A DNA stretch of 64,000 bases from Phycisphaerae bacterium (GTDB lineage: Bacteria; Planctomycetota; Phycisphaerae; Phycisphaerales; UBA1924): the NCBI GenBank assembly GCA_016793805.1, contig JAEUIZ010000049.1, positions 1 to 64,000 of the forward strand. Reading direction: 5' to 3'. Both the position numbers and the translations under genes were made by a program. Within the stretch, counting starts at the first letter, position 1. Each line of letters opens with the position of its first letter. The notes under the pieces were generated by a model. It saw only the letters and a list, made by a program, of their open reading frames with translations, made no database searches and was not told the DNA's origin. This document shows positions 10,121 through 18,700 of this stretch, one piece after another.

Positions 10121-12016
10121 ATGCCCATGCGAGAGCCCATCCAAGCCTTCGTCGTTGTCGCCCTTGTGGGATTGGTCGCGGGGTGCACGACCTCGCCGCT
10201 GGCGGTGCAGGGGGAGCGGGACCTTCGGCGGACGGTGATCAACTCGGTTCGGCGGGAGTTGGCGGAGTCGGAGGGGTTGCCGGGTTCGCGGGTGACGGAG
10301 CGTGAGGCGGGGGTTTCGCGGCTGCAGATCAGCGCGGAGTTGATGCCGGAGTTGGAGCGGATGGCTGGTCCGGCGTCGTACGCGGCGGGCGTGCCGACGA
10401 TGGACGCGGACCTGCTCGGGCGGGCGCAGGGGTATGTGCCGGTGAGTTTGTCGGGGGCGATCCGATCGGCGCTGGAGCGGAACCTGGCGTTGCAGTTTGC
10501 GAGGTTGCAGCCGGCGATCGCGGAGGCGCAGGTGGTGGCGGCGCAGGCGGCGTTCGACGCGACGCTGTTCAGCAATCTGGACTGGACGAACCAGGACCAG
10601 CCTCGGACGGTGACGCGGCAGGGGAACCAGACGTTCGGGGTGAACTCGGACCAGCGGACGACGATCACGAACGCGACGGGGATCCGTCGGACGCTGGCGA
10701 GCGGGGGGCAGTTCACGCTGCAGCAGGACATCAACTACGGGGACGTGAACACGGACGGGCAGGGGCAGTCGCCGAACCCTGCGGTGGAGTTGGCGTGGAC
10801 GCTGCGGTTCGATCAGCCGCTGCTGCGGGGGTTCGGCGCGGACGTGACGTCGGCGCAGGTTCGGATCAACCGGAACGCGGAGCGGGACCAGATCGCGGCG
10901 CTGAAGCGGGACCTGATCCGGACGGCGACGGACACGGAGCGGACGTACTGGCAACTGGTGCAGGCGGTGCAGGACCTGCAGGTGTTGCAGCGGCTGTATG
11001 AGCGAGGGGTGACGGTTCGCGACCAGGTTCTGGAGCGACGGAACATCGACGCGGGCCCGGCGCAGATCTCGGACGCGCGGGCGCGGGTGGAGACGCGGCG
11101 CGCGAACGTGATCCGGGCGCAGAACGCGCTGCGGGCGGCGAGCGACTCGCTGAAGGTGCTGATCAATGATCCGGAGGCGCCGATCGGGTCGGAGGTGTTG
11201 CTGCTGCCTGTGGATCGGCCGGTGGACGCGCCGGTGAGTTTCTCGCTGGTGGACGCGCTGACGACGGCGGTGCAGAACCGGCCGGAGTTGCAGCAGGCGA
11301 TCCTGTCGATCGACAACACGTCGATCCGTCAGGAGGTGGCGGACAACGCGCGGCTGCCGCGGCTGGACATCCGGTTCCAGACGCGGATCTCGGGGCAGCA
11401 GAACGACCTCGGGGAGGCGTACGAGGACGCGTCGGACGGGGCGTTTATAGACTATTTGATCGGGTTGCAGTTCGAGCAGCCGATCGGGAACCGGCAGGCG
11501 GAGGCGACGTATCGGCAGCGCCGGCACGAGCGGAAGCAGGCGACGATCGCGTACGCGAACGCGGTGCAGACGGTGTTCCAGGAGGTGAAGCGGACGCTGC
11601 GGCTGATCGTGACGAACCACCAGTTGATCGAGCAGACGCGGGTGTCGCGGTACGCGGAGACGGAGAACCTTCGGGCGTTCGAGATCGAGAAGCAGATCCT
11701 TCGGGGGTCGGACGTGCAGACGCTGGACCTTGAGTTCCGGCGGCAGGAGTCGCTGGCGCAGGCGGAGCGGGACGAGATCCAGGCGCTGGCGGACTTCAAC
11801 ATCGCGGTGGCGCAGTTCTATGCGGCGATAGGGACGGCGCTGGAGCGGAACAACGTGGAGTTCCGGGTGCCCAGCGCGGACGCGCCGCTGGAGTTGGGCG
11901 GGCTGAGCGATCCGATGCGGAACCCGGTGGTGCCGGCGGGGACGAAGGAGCCGGTGACGGTTCCGAAGGCGACGCCCGGGGTGATCGAGCGGATGCGGCA
12001 GCGGCGCGGGCCATGA
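10121..12016 (+). CDS. TolC-family outer-membrane efflux lipoprotein
   Basis: 631 residues. The N-terminus is a lipoprotein signal with lipobox LVAGC (Cys22). From about 110 onward the chain has the TolC/OEP duplicated pattern: long amphipathic helices rich in Ala, Gln, Arg and Glu, and strands such as WTLRFDQPLLRGFG (about 228-241) and LIGLQFEQPIGNRQAE (about 444-459) that are typical of the beta-barrel entry of each half. It would be the trimeric outer-membrane channel of a tripartite export system or type I secretion path. No membrane-fusion protein or pump gene is adjacent; instead the stop overlaps the start of the Sua5 gene (ATGA). The first ATG is used here; a second lies 6 nt downstream and fits the predicted start point better. 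Confidence 0.93.
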   Translation: MPMREPIQAFVVVALVGLVAGCTTSPLAVQGERDLRRTVINSVRRELAESEGLPGSRVTEREAGVSRLQISAELMPELERMAGPASYAAGVPTMDADLLGRAQGYVPVSLSGAIRSALERNLALQFARLQPAIAEAQVVAAQAAFDATLFSNLDWTNQDQPRTVTRQGNQTFGVNSDQRTTITNATGIRRTLASGGQFTLQQDINYGDVNTDGQGQSPNPAVELAWTLRFDQPLLRGFGADVTSAQVRINRNAERDQIAALKRDLIRTATDTERTYWQLVQAVQDLQVLQRLYERGVTVRDQVLERRNIDAGPAQISDARARVETRRANVIRAQNALRAASDSLKVLINDPEAPIGSEVLLLPVDRPVDAPVSFSLVDALTTAVQNRPELQQAILSIDNTSIRQEVADNARLPRLDIRFQTRISGQQNDLGEAYEDASDGAFIDYLIGLQFEQPIGNRQAEATYRQRRHERKQATIAYANAVQTVFQEVKRTLRLIVTNHQLIEQTRVSRYAETENLRAFEIEKQILRGSDVQTLDLEFRRQESLAQAERDEIQALADFNIAVAQFYAAIGTALERNNVEFRVPSADAPLELGGLSDPMRNPVVPAGTKEPVTVPKATPGVIERMRQRRGP

Positions 12017-12990
12017 GCGCGGGGCCTGAGGAGATCGCGCGGGCGGTCGCTCGACTGCGTGCCGGGGGTTTGGTGGCGTTCCCGACGGAGACGGTGTACG
12101 GGCTCGGGGCGGACGCGCTGAACGCGGAGGCGGTGGGGCGCGTGTTCGCGGTGAAGGGTCGGCCGGGGCGGAACCCGTTGATCGTGCATGTGTCAGGGCC
12201 GGCGATGGCGCGGCGGGTGGTGGGGACGTGGCCTGAGGAAGCGGAGGCGATGGCGCGGGCGTTCTGGCCTGGGCCGGTGACGCTGGTGCTGCCGAAGGGA
12301 ACGGGATTGCCGGGAGCGGTGACGGCGGGCGGTGCGACGGTGGGGGTGCGTTGTCCGCGGCATCATGTGACGCTGGCGTTGTTGGAGGCGTTCGGGGGGC
12401 CGCTGGTTGGGCCGAGCGCGAACCGATCGGGCGGGGTTTCGCCGACGACGGCGGCGCACGTGCGCGAGGCGTTTTCGGAGGCCGAGGTGGAGGTTCTGGA
12501 CGGCGGGCCGTGCGAGGTGGGGATCGAGTCGACGGTGGTGTCGCTGGCGGGGGGCGAGGTTGAGGTGCTTCGGCCGGGGGTGGTTGGGGCGGAGGAGATC
12601 GGTCGGGTGGTGGGAAGGCCTGTGCGGGTGAGGGCGTGCGGCGAGGATGAGTCGGGGCGGGTGCTGGAGTCGCCCGGGATGCTGGGGTCGCACTATGCAC
12701 CGCGGACGCGAGCGGAGATGGTGTCGCGTGAGGGGATCGCGGGCCGGGTGGCGCGGGAGTTGGGTCGAGTGGTGGTGCTGACGCACACGGGCGTGGAGGT
12801 GGGGCCGGGGCATGTGCGAGTGGAGATGCCGGTGGAGGCGGTGGGGTATGCGTCGCGGCTGTATTCGTCGCTTCGAGAAGCCGATAACGCGGGAGCGGGG
12901 TTGATCGTGGTGGAGCGACCGGAGGGAGTTGGGGCGTTGTGGGACGCGATTCGGGACCGGCTTGTCCGAGCGACGGCCGCACGGGGCTGA
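12013..12990 (+). CDS. tsaC: L-threonylcarbamoyladenylate synthase (Sua5/TsaC type)
   Basis: 325 residues. Makes threonylcarbamoyl-AMP from threonine, bicarbonate and ATP, the first step of the t6A37 modification of ANN-decoding tRNAs. The N-terminal YrdC/Sua5 domain (about 5-190) shows VAFPTETVYGLGADA, KGRPGRNPLIVH, PGPVTLVL and GPSANRSGGVSPT, all family hallmarks. A linker with SPGMLGSHYAPRT (about 218-230) leads to a small Rossmann-like C-terminal domain, so this is the long Sua5 form rather than the short TsaC form. The start codon overlaps the stop of the TolC-type gene by 4 nt, suggesting coupled translation although the functions are unrelated. The chain looks complete. Confidence 0.96.
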   Translation: MSAGPEEIARAVARLRAGGLVAFPTETVYGLGADALNAEAVGRVFAVKGRPGRNPLIVHVSGPAMARRVVGTWPEEAEAMARAFWPGPVTLVLPKGTGLPGAVTAGGATVGVRCPRHHVTLALLEAFGGPLVGPSANRSGGVSPTTAAHVREAFSEAEVEVLDGGPCEVGIESTVVSLAGGEVEVLRPGVVGAEEIGRVVGRPVRVRACGEDESGRVLESPGMLGSHYAPRTRAEMVSREGIAGRVARELGRVVVLTHTGVEVGPGHVRVEMPVEAVGYASRLYSSLREADNAGAGLIVVERPEGVGALWDAIRDRLVRATAARG

Positions 12991-13026
12991 TGCCACTACG
13001 CTTGGTGCCCATTGATGGAGGGTTGC

Positions 13027-14508
13027 ATGGCGACGCTTCGGATTGCGATGGCGCCCGGTGACGGGATCGGCGCGGAGATCATGTCGGCGACGCTGGAGTT
13101 GTTCCGCGCGGCGGGGGTGATGGAGCAGGTGGAGTTTGTGCCGGTGGAGATGGGGCGGTCGGTGTTCGAGACGGGGAACACCCGTGGGATGACGGACGAG
13201 GCGATCCGGACGACGGAGGAGTGCGGGGTCCTGTTCAAGGGCCCGATGGAGACGCCCAAGGGGAGCGGGGGCAAGTCGATCAACGTGACGGCGCGGAAGA
13301 TGTGGAACGCGTTCGCGAACCTTCGGCACTTCATGGCGTTGCCTGGGGTGGAGACGGTGTACACGCGGGCGGGGATCCCGGTGAACTTCTACATCGTGCG
13401 AGAGAACATCGAGGACACGTACGGGGGCGTGGAGCACCGGCTGTCGAACGACATGATCCAGTGCAAGCGGCTGATCTCGGCGCCTGGGTCGGACCAGGTG
13501 AGCCGGTTCGCGTTCCAGACGGCGCGGCGGCTGGGTCTGAAGCACGTGCACTGCGGGCACAAGGCGAACATCATGAAGATGACGGACGGACTGTTCCTGG
13601 ACCGGTTCCGGTTTGCGGCGAAGGACTTTCCGGAGATCCAGACGGCGGACGTGATTATTGATGCGCTGTGCATGAACCTGGTGGTCAAGCCGCAGCAGTA
13701 CCAGATGATCGTACTGCCGAACCTTCAGGGGGACATCGTGAGCGACCTGGCGGCGGGGCTGGTCGGGGGGCTGGGGTTTGCGCCGAGCGCGAACATCGGT
13801 CGGCACATCTCGATCTTTGAGGCGGTTCACGGGACGGCGCCGGACATCGTGGGCCGGGGGATCGCGAATCCGACGGCGCTGATCCTGTCGGGACTGATGA
13901 TGCTTCGGCACATCGGGTTGACGGGCCCAGCGGCGACGGTGCAGAACGCGTTGTTCGCGGCGCTGGAGTCGGGTGCGAGGACGGGGGACTTTGGGGACGC
14001 GGGGAAGCCGGCGCTGGGGACGCGGGACTTTGCGAAGGCGATCATGGATCGGCTTGGGGAGAAGCCGCGGACGGTGCCGGCGTCGGTGGGGGACGGGGAG
14101 AGGCCGACGTTCAAGAAGCCGGAGCGGCCGGCGCACCAGCAGGTGATCCGGACGTTCACGAACGTGGTGACGCACCCGGTGGGGTGCGACGTGTACCTGG
14201 ACACGCCGCTGTCGCCGATCGCGGTGGCGGACGAGATGATGCGGGCGTGCGAGGACACGCCGTTCCGGTTGACGCTGATCTCGAACCGAGGGACGCAGGT
14301 GTGGCCGACGGGGAGCATCTATACGGAGTGCGTGGACTACTACCGTGTGCGGTTCGAGATGCGGGAGGGGTTCCGGGCGGGGGACTTCGGACAGTCGCGG
14401 TGCATCGCGCTGTTGGACAAGATCGCGGAGAAGTTCACGGTGTGCAGTTACGAGTTGCTGCGGGTGTTCGACGGGGTGCGCGGGTACAGCCTGGCGCAGG
14501 GGCAGTAG
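13027..14508 (+). CDS. icd: NADP-type isocitrate dehydrogenase with C-terminal extra domain
   Basis: 493 residues from the chosen ATG. Catalyses oxidative decarboxylation of isocitrate to 2-oxoglutarate in the TCA cycle. Seen: APGDGIGAEIM at the N-terminus, GSGGKSINVTARK substrate loop, IVRENIEDTYGGVEHR, the metal-binding stretch LPNLQGDIVSDLAAGLVGG and the cofactor loop HGTAPDIVGRGIANPTA. After about residue 340 comes a domain of some 140 residues with HPVGCDVYLDT and SNRGTQVWPTG, as in the roughly 495-residue Thermus/Rickettsia-type enzymes. GGAGGG at 13017-13022 sets ATG 13027 as the likely start; in-frame TTG 13012 and ATG 13015 are less likely. A TACGCT box lies at 12997-13002. NADP preference is inferred from subfamily. 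Confidence 0.95.
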   Translation: MATLRIAMAPGDGIGAEIMSATLELFRAAGVMEQVEFVPVEMGRSVFETGNTRGMTDEAIRTTEECGVLFKGPMETPKGSGGKSINVTARKMWNAFANLRHFMALPGVETVYTRAGIPVNFYIVRENIEDTYGGVEHRLSNDMIQCKRLISAPGSDQVSRFAFQTARRLGLKHVHCGHKANIMKMTDGLFLDRFRFAAKDFPEIQTADVIIDALCMNLVVKPQQYQMIVLPNLQGDIVSDLAAGLVGGLGFAPSANIGRHISIFEAVHGTAPDIVGRGIANPTALILSGLMMLRHIGLTGPAATVQNALFAALESGARTGDFGDAGKPALGTRDFAKAIMDRLGEKPRTVPASVGDGERPTFKKPERPAHQQVIRTFTNVVTHPVGCDVYLDTPLSPIAVADEMMRACEDTPFRLTLISNRGTQVWPTGSIYTECVDYYRVRFEMREGFRAGDFGQSRCIALLDKIAEKFTVCSYELLRVFDGVRGYSLAQGQ

Positions 14509-14584
14509 GACGGGGTGATGCGCTGGCGCGTGGCACGCGTGCCGGGATGCGGGCGCGTGGTGGAGTCGCGTGCTATCGGGAAAG

Positions 14585-14657
14585 TGGAGCGGAGGAGAGT
14601 CGAACTCCCGACCTCATCATTGCGAACGATGCGCTCTACCAACTGAGCTACCGCCCC
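14585..14657 (-). tRNA. tRNA-Ala (CGC anticodon)
   Basis: Full cloverleaf on the minus strand: acceptor GGGGCGG pairing with CCGCTCC, D-arm GCTC-AGTTGGTA-GAGC, anticodon arm CATCG-TTCGCAA-TGATG, T-arm GGGAG-TTCGACT-CTCCT. The anticodon is CGC, reading GCG (Ala). The acceptor carries the G3-U70 wobble pair, the main identity element of alanine tRNAs. Discriminator A73; the CCA end is not encoded (ACT follows). It lies alone between icd and the metal-binding lipoprotein gene. A 12-bp palindrome GGCACGCGTGCC (14532-14543) sits downstream of it. Confidence 0.96.
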
Positions 14658-14744
14658 GACGCCGCCTGGGGAACTCGTGCCCTCGGCGGGGCGTAAGCAT
14701 ATCCGGTCCGCGGCGGGTCGTCGACGCGGGCATGGAGGATCGCC

Positions 14745-15806
14745 ATGGCGGACGTAGCGAGCGGAGCGCGGCGGGCGGTGTGGGGCGAGGGGCATGGTGT
14801 CGCGGCGGTGTGGGGCGCGGCGTGTCGTGGCGCGGCGGCGTGGTTGTGCGCGGTGCGCGGCGGCGCGATGGGGTGGTGGGCGTTGGTAGTGGGGTTGGCG
14901 GCGATCAGCGCGGCGATGAGTGCGGGATGTGGGCCGACGGGGGAGTCGGGGCCGGGCAAGGGAGGCGGGGGAGGGGCGTTGCGGGTGGTGGTGTCGATCC
15001 AGCCTCTGCTGGGGCTGGCGAAGGAGTTGGCGCCCGCGGGGTCGGAGGTGACGGCGATCATCGGGGTGGGGCGATCGGAGCACGGGCACGAGTTGACGCC
15101 GGCGGAGGCGGAGCGGATCGCGCGGGCGGACGTGGTGGTCTATGTGGGGCTGGGGCTGGAGCCGGGGATTGCGCGGCTGGTGGAGCAGCGGCCGGTGAAG
15201 GGGCGGCGGGTGGTGTGCTTCGCGAGCGTGGTGGGTGTCGAGGACGAGCACGAGGGGCACTCGCACGGCCCGGAGGAGGCGTGCGACCACGCGGTGGACC
15301 CGCACCTGTGGCTCGATCCGTCGCTGGTGGAGCGGCTGGTGGAGGCGATGCGCGTGGCGATCGAGGGGGCGATGGGGGAGCGCGGGGCGCTCACGCAGCC
15401 GGAGCGTGAGGCGTTGTCGTCGCGGGCGATGGCGCTGGCGGCGCGGGTGCGGGCGCTGGATGAGGAGATCAAGGGGGAGTTGGAGCGGCTGAAGGGTCGG
15501 ACGATCGTGACGCACCACAACGCGTGGTCGCGGCTGGCGGAGCGGTATGGGTTGAAGGTGGCGGCGGTGATCCGTGAGGTGGAGGGCGCGGAGCCGACGC
15601 CCGGGGCGATCGAGCGGGCGGTGGTGGCGACTCGGGAGCACGGGGCGCGGGCGGTGTTTGTTGAGCCGCAGTACAGCGCGGCGGCGGGGGAGCGGATCGC
15701 GAAGGCGGCGGGAGTTCGGCTGGAGCGGCTGGACCCGCTGGGGAGTGGGGACTGGTTCGCGATGATGCGAGGGAACGCGGCGGCTCTGGTGCGCGGGCTG
15801 AAGTAG
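14745..15806 (+). CDS. Metal ABC transporter substrate-binding lipoprotein (ZnuA/cluster A-I family)
   Basis: 353 residues. Signal region with lipobox (SAGC, Cys62) after a hydrophobic stretch at 43-58. The mature part is a cluster A-I solute-binding protein: VVSIQPLLGLAKELAP, the first metal His in SEHGHELTPAEAERI, a short His/Glu/Asp-rich loop EDEHEGHSHG (about 166-175) typical of zinc-specific members, HAVDPHLWLDP, VTHHNAWSRLAERYG and FVEPQYS. It would capture Zn2+ or Mn2+ for an inner-membrane ABC importer, but no permease or ATPase gene is adjacent. ATG 14745 has a good GGAGG 6 nt upstream, giving an unusually long basic segment before the signal helix; ATG 14868 (MGWWALVVG) would give an ordinary signal peptide but lacks a Shine-Dalgarno. 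Confidence 0.93.
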   Translation: MADVASGARRAVWGEGHGVAAVWGAACRGAAAWLCAVRGGAMGWWALVVGLAAISAAMSAGCGPTGESGPGKGGGGGALRVVVSIQPLLGLAKELAPAGSEVTAIIGVGRSEHGHELTPAEAERIARADVVVYVGLGLEPGIARLVEQRPVKGRRVVCFASVVGVEDEHEGHSHGPEEACDHAVDPHLWLDPSLVERLVEAMRVAIEGAMGERGALTQPEREALSSRAMALAARVRALDEEIKGELERLKGRTIVTHHNAWSRLAERYGLKVAAVIREVEGAEPTPGAIERAVVATREHGARAVFVEPQYSAAAGERIAKAAGVRLERLDPLGSGDWFAMMRGNAAALVRGLK

Positions 15807-15819
15807 GCGGGCGGGGGGG

Positions 15820-18513
15820 CTAGGCGAGGTTGTCGACGCGCTCGATGCGGATGGCGTCGGCGGAGACGGGGGCGCCGACGACGGTGCCGAGGGTGACGCG
15901 GAGGGAGGACCCGGTGATCGAGACGACGCCGAGGTCTTTGAAGGGGAGGCCGGAGATGGTGCGATCGGTGGGGGCGGAGCGCTGATCGACCTCGACGGTG
16001 GAGACCGGGGTGGTGCCGCTGGCGATGGTGTAGGGGGCGTTCTGTGCGAGAGCGATGCCGGGGCGCCAGGTGGCGAGGACGCGGTATTGGCCTGGGGTGA
16101 GGGAGGAGAAGTTCCAGGTGGCGCTCCCGACGCCGGAGGTGTTGGAGCGGAGGCTGTCGGCGGCGAAGCCGGAGGCGATGGTGGACCAGGCGCCGACGCG
16201 GGAGAAACCTGCGGCGCCGTCGTCGATGGTGCGGACGACGGCGGAGGCGGTGGCGGAGACGTTGAAGGCGAAGTCGGCCTCGTCGGCGTCGTTGGAATGG
16301 ACGACGATCTGGCCGGAGTAGGCGCCGGGTGCGCCGGCGTTGAATCGGACGGCGAAGGTGGCGGAACTGCCGGGGGCGATGGTGGAGACCTCGGGCGCGG
16401 AGACGAGAGAAAATCCGGCGGGTAGGTCGATGGAGGAGCTGAGGGAGAGGTTGGAGTCGCCGACGTTTCGGATGGTGAAGGACTTGGTGATGGGGACGCC
16501 GGAGGGCGTGGAGCCGAAGGGGACGGAGGTGGCGCCGGAGTTGATGAGGCCGGCATTGGTGCGGAGGCTGATCTCGGGCCCGCCGAAGAGGTTGTCGATG
16601 CGTTCGATGCGGACGGCGTCGGCGACGACGGCGCCCGAGGCGGCGTTGGTGAGTCGGACGACGATCTTGGACGTGGTGACGTCGAAGGCGCCGAGGTACT
16701 CCCAGTTGGCGCTGTTGGCGGCGAGGTCGTTTGGGGCGACTCGGAGGCTGAGGGAGGTGGAGCCGAGTTGGGAGACGCCGTTGGAGACGGTGAAGGGTGC
16801 GTCGACGGCGAGGTTGGCGCCCGCGGGGAAGGAGACGGCGACGGCGTATTGGCCGGGGTCGAGGTTTGTGAAGGTCCAGGTGGCGGAGGCGGCGCCGGTG
16901 CCGCGGGGTGTGGTGCGGGAGTCGGCGGAATACCCGCGTGTGGAGAGGGACCAGGCGCCGGTGGTGGCAAAGCCTGCGGCGCCGTCGTCGATGATGCGGG
17001 AGAAGGAGGAGGCGAGGGCGGTGGCGTTGATGCGGAAGGTGGGCTCGTCGGCGTCGTTGGTGGAGAAGGAGATGGTACCGGAGGCAGGCCCGACGAGGCC
17101 GGCGTCGAAGCGGACGCGGAAGGAGGTGGAGCCGCCCGGGGCGACGGTGGAGGAGGCGAAGTTGGAGACGATGGAGAAGCCGGCGGGGACGGCAAGGTCG
17201 GCGAGGGTGAGGTCTTCCGGGCCGGCATTGCGGATGGTGATGGTGCGATAGACGGGAGTGCCGGCGGGGGTGGAGCCGAAGGCGAGGGTGCCGGAGTTGT
17301 CGGTGAGTTCGGCGGTGCCGTTGAAGACGCGGACCTCGGAGCCTGTGGCGGGGGCCATGGCCTGGATGACGCGGGCCATGGCGAGGGCGTCGACTCGGCG
17401 GAAGGACTGACCGGTGTTGGTGACGTTGTCGTTCTCGTCGTCGCCGTCGAGGATGGAGGTGGCGGAGTCGCGGAGGACGGAGCGGACCTCGGCGAGGGAG
17501 AGGCGTCGGCCGAGGACCTGGTCGGCGAGTTGCTGGGCGAGGACGACGAGTCCGGCGACGTGGGGAGCGGCCTGGCTGGTGCCGTGCTGGGTGAGGGTGC
17601 CGCCGGTGGGACCCGCGCCGGTGACGGGCGCGCCGGGTGCGAAGACCTGGTAGAAGGCGGAGGTTCGCTGGGAGAAGGGGGTGATGCGGTCGGCGGCGGT
17701 GGAATAGGCCTGGGCGCCGGAGGCGTAGCCCATGCTGCCGATGTTGCGGTCGTAGACGGCGCCGACGGCGAGGACGTTGGGATCTGCGGCGGGATAGGCG
17801 ACGCCCTGGGTGTTGAAGCGGGAGTAGTCGTTGCCGGCGGCGACGACGACGGCGACGTTGGAACCGGCCAGCGCGGCGAGTTCGTCCCCGATGCCGTAGA
17901 GGGAACGTTGGGAGTTGTAGTTTCCGCTGTCGCCGAGGGACATGTTGACGCTGACGATGTTGTAGGTGGAGACGTTGGAGACGACCCATTGGAGGGCGCG
18001 TTCGACGTAGGAGAAGTTGCCGCCTCCGGCATTGGTGAAGACCTTGAGGTGGATGATGTTGCAGCCCGGGGCCATGCCGCGGTAGGTGGGGTTCTGGGAG
18101 GCGACGATGCTGGAGACGTTGGACCCGTGGCCGTTGACGTCGGAGGCGTTGGCGTCGTTGTCGGCGAAGTCGTAGGAGTAGACGATGCGGTCGGCGATGC
18201 CGTTGGCGTTGGCGTCGGGCCCGAAGAAGGAGTGGTCGCGGTCGATGCCGGTGTCGAGGATGACGGCGGAGTATCCCGCGCCGGTGAGACCGGCGAGCGC
18301 GGGATCGGCGCGGAGGGCGGTCATGTTGATGAGGGAGTCGGCGGTGGCGTCGCTGATGCCGAAGCGGGCGGTGGATTGGGGGGCGAGGATGGGGGCGTCG
18401 GAGGCGGTGGTGGTGATGTGGAAGGGGGCGTTGTAGATGGCGCCGGACATGAGGGTCCGGGGCTCGAGGGGCTCGAGTTCGGTGGAATCGCCCGAGAAGC
18501 GGTGGGAGCGCAT
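15820..18513 (-). CDS. Secreted S8 (subtilisin-like) protease with LEPR motif and repeated beta domains
   Basis: 897 residues. Start set at ATG 18513, which has AGGAGG 5 nt upstream; ATG 18531 lacks one. The N-terminus carries the planctomycete-type motif LEPLEPRTLMSG (14-25) in place of a classical signal peptide. The protease domain (about 50-340) has the triad Asp87 (ILDTGID), His129 (NGHGSNV) and Ser313 (HGTSQAAPH), with the oxyanion Asn in AAGNDYS. Then come two pairs of modules, each an ASH/HYDIN-like beta sandwich (LAFGSTPAGTPV, VPFGSTPSGVPI) followed by a golvesin C-terminal-like domain (RIIDDGAAGF...GYSAD, TIDDGAAGF...GFAAD). Probably exported and cell-surface or extracellular. No PEP-CTERM or type IX tail is visible. 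Divergent from the next gene. Confidence 0.93.
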   Translation of the reverse strand: MRSHRFSGDSTELEPLEPRTLMSGAIYNAPFHITTTASDAPILAPQSTARFGISDATADSLINMTALRADPALAGLTGAGYSAVILDTGIDRDHSFFGPDANANGIADRIVYSYDFADNDANASDVNGHGSNVSSIVASQNPTYRGMAPGCNIIHLKVFTNAGGGNFSYVERALQWVVSNVSTYNIVSVNMSLGDSGNYNSQRSLYGIGDELAALAGSNVAVVVAAGNDYSRFNTQGVAYPAADPNVLAVGAVYDRNIGSMGYASGAQAYSTAADRITPFSQRTSAFYQVFAPGAPVTGAGPTGGTLTQHGTSQAAPHVAGLVVLAQQLADQVLGRRLSLAEVRSVLRDSATSILDGDDENDNVTNTGQSFRRVDALAMARVIQAMAPATGSEVRVFNGTAELTDNSGTLAFGSTPAGTPVYRTITIRNAGPEDLTLADLAVPAGFSIVSNFASSTVAPGGSTSFRVRFDAGLVGPASGTISFSTNDADEPTFRINATALASSFSRIIDDGAAGFATTGAWSLSTRGYSADSRTTPRGTGAASATWTFTNLDPGQYAVAVSFPAGANLAVDAPFTVSNGVSQLGSTSLSLRVAPNDLAANSANWEYLGAFDVTTSKIVVRLTNAASGAVVADAVRIERIDNLFGGPEISLRTNAGLINSGATSVPFGSTPSGVPITKSFTIRNVGDSNLSLSSSIDLPAGFSLVSAPEVSTIAPGSSATFAVRFNAGAPGAYSGQIVVHSNDADEADFAFNVSATASAVVRTIDDGAAGFSRVGAWSTIASGFAADSLRSNTSGVGSATWNFSSLTPGQYRVLATWRPGIALAQNAPYTIASGTTPVSTVEVDQRSAPTDRTISGLPFKDLGVVSITGSSLRVTLGTVVGAPVSADAIRIERVDNLA

Positions 18514-18626
18514 GATGGCCTCCTGCGGCATGCCGCGGTGAAGAGATGGGATTCGCGGGACCGGCGGACCAGCCGCGGGGCGAAGGGGCGTGCGCTGGAA
18601 GGCTTCTCGGTCGTCGCGGACGATCG

Positions 18627-18655
18627 TTGTCCGCAGGGTCGGAGGTCCCTAGATT
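18627..18655 (+). promoter_or_regulatory. Predicted promoter of the 461-residue unknown gene
   Basis: TTGTCC (18627-18632), 17-nt spacer, TAGATT (18650-18655). The start point would be near 18662, leaving a leader of about 40 nt before ATG 18701 and supporting that start over the upstream in-frame codon at 18662. Confidence 0.5.
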
Positions 18656-18700
18656 TGAGCCTTGCAACCTGGCCCGGGGGCGGAAGGAAGAGGACCGAGA

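Noticed and set aside
14509..14584. GGCACGCGTGCC palindrome downstream of icd as a terminator
   Set aside because: No U-run follows on either strand and the stem is short; could equally be chance in GC-rich sequence.
9977..18032. Very long antisense ORFs (for example 9977-13012, 12193-14175, 14448-18032)
   Set aside because: High GC keeps antisense frames open. The translations are Arg/Pro/Ser/His-rich low complexity, opposite clear genes (tolC-type, tsaC, icd, znuA-like).
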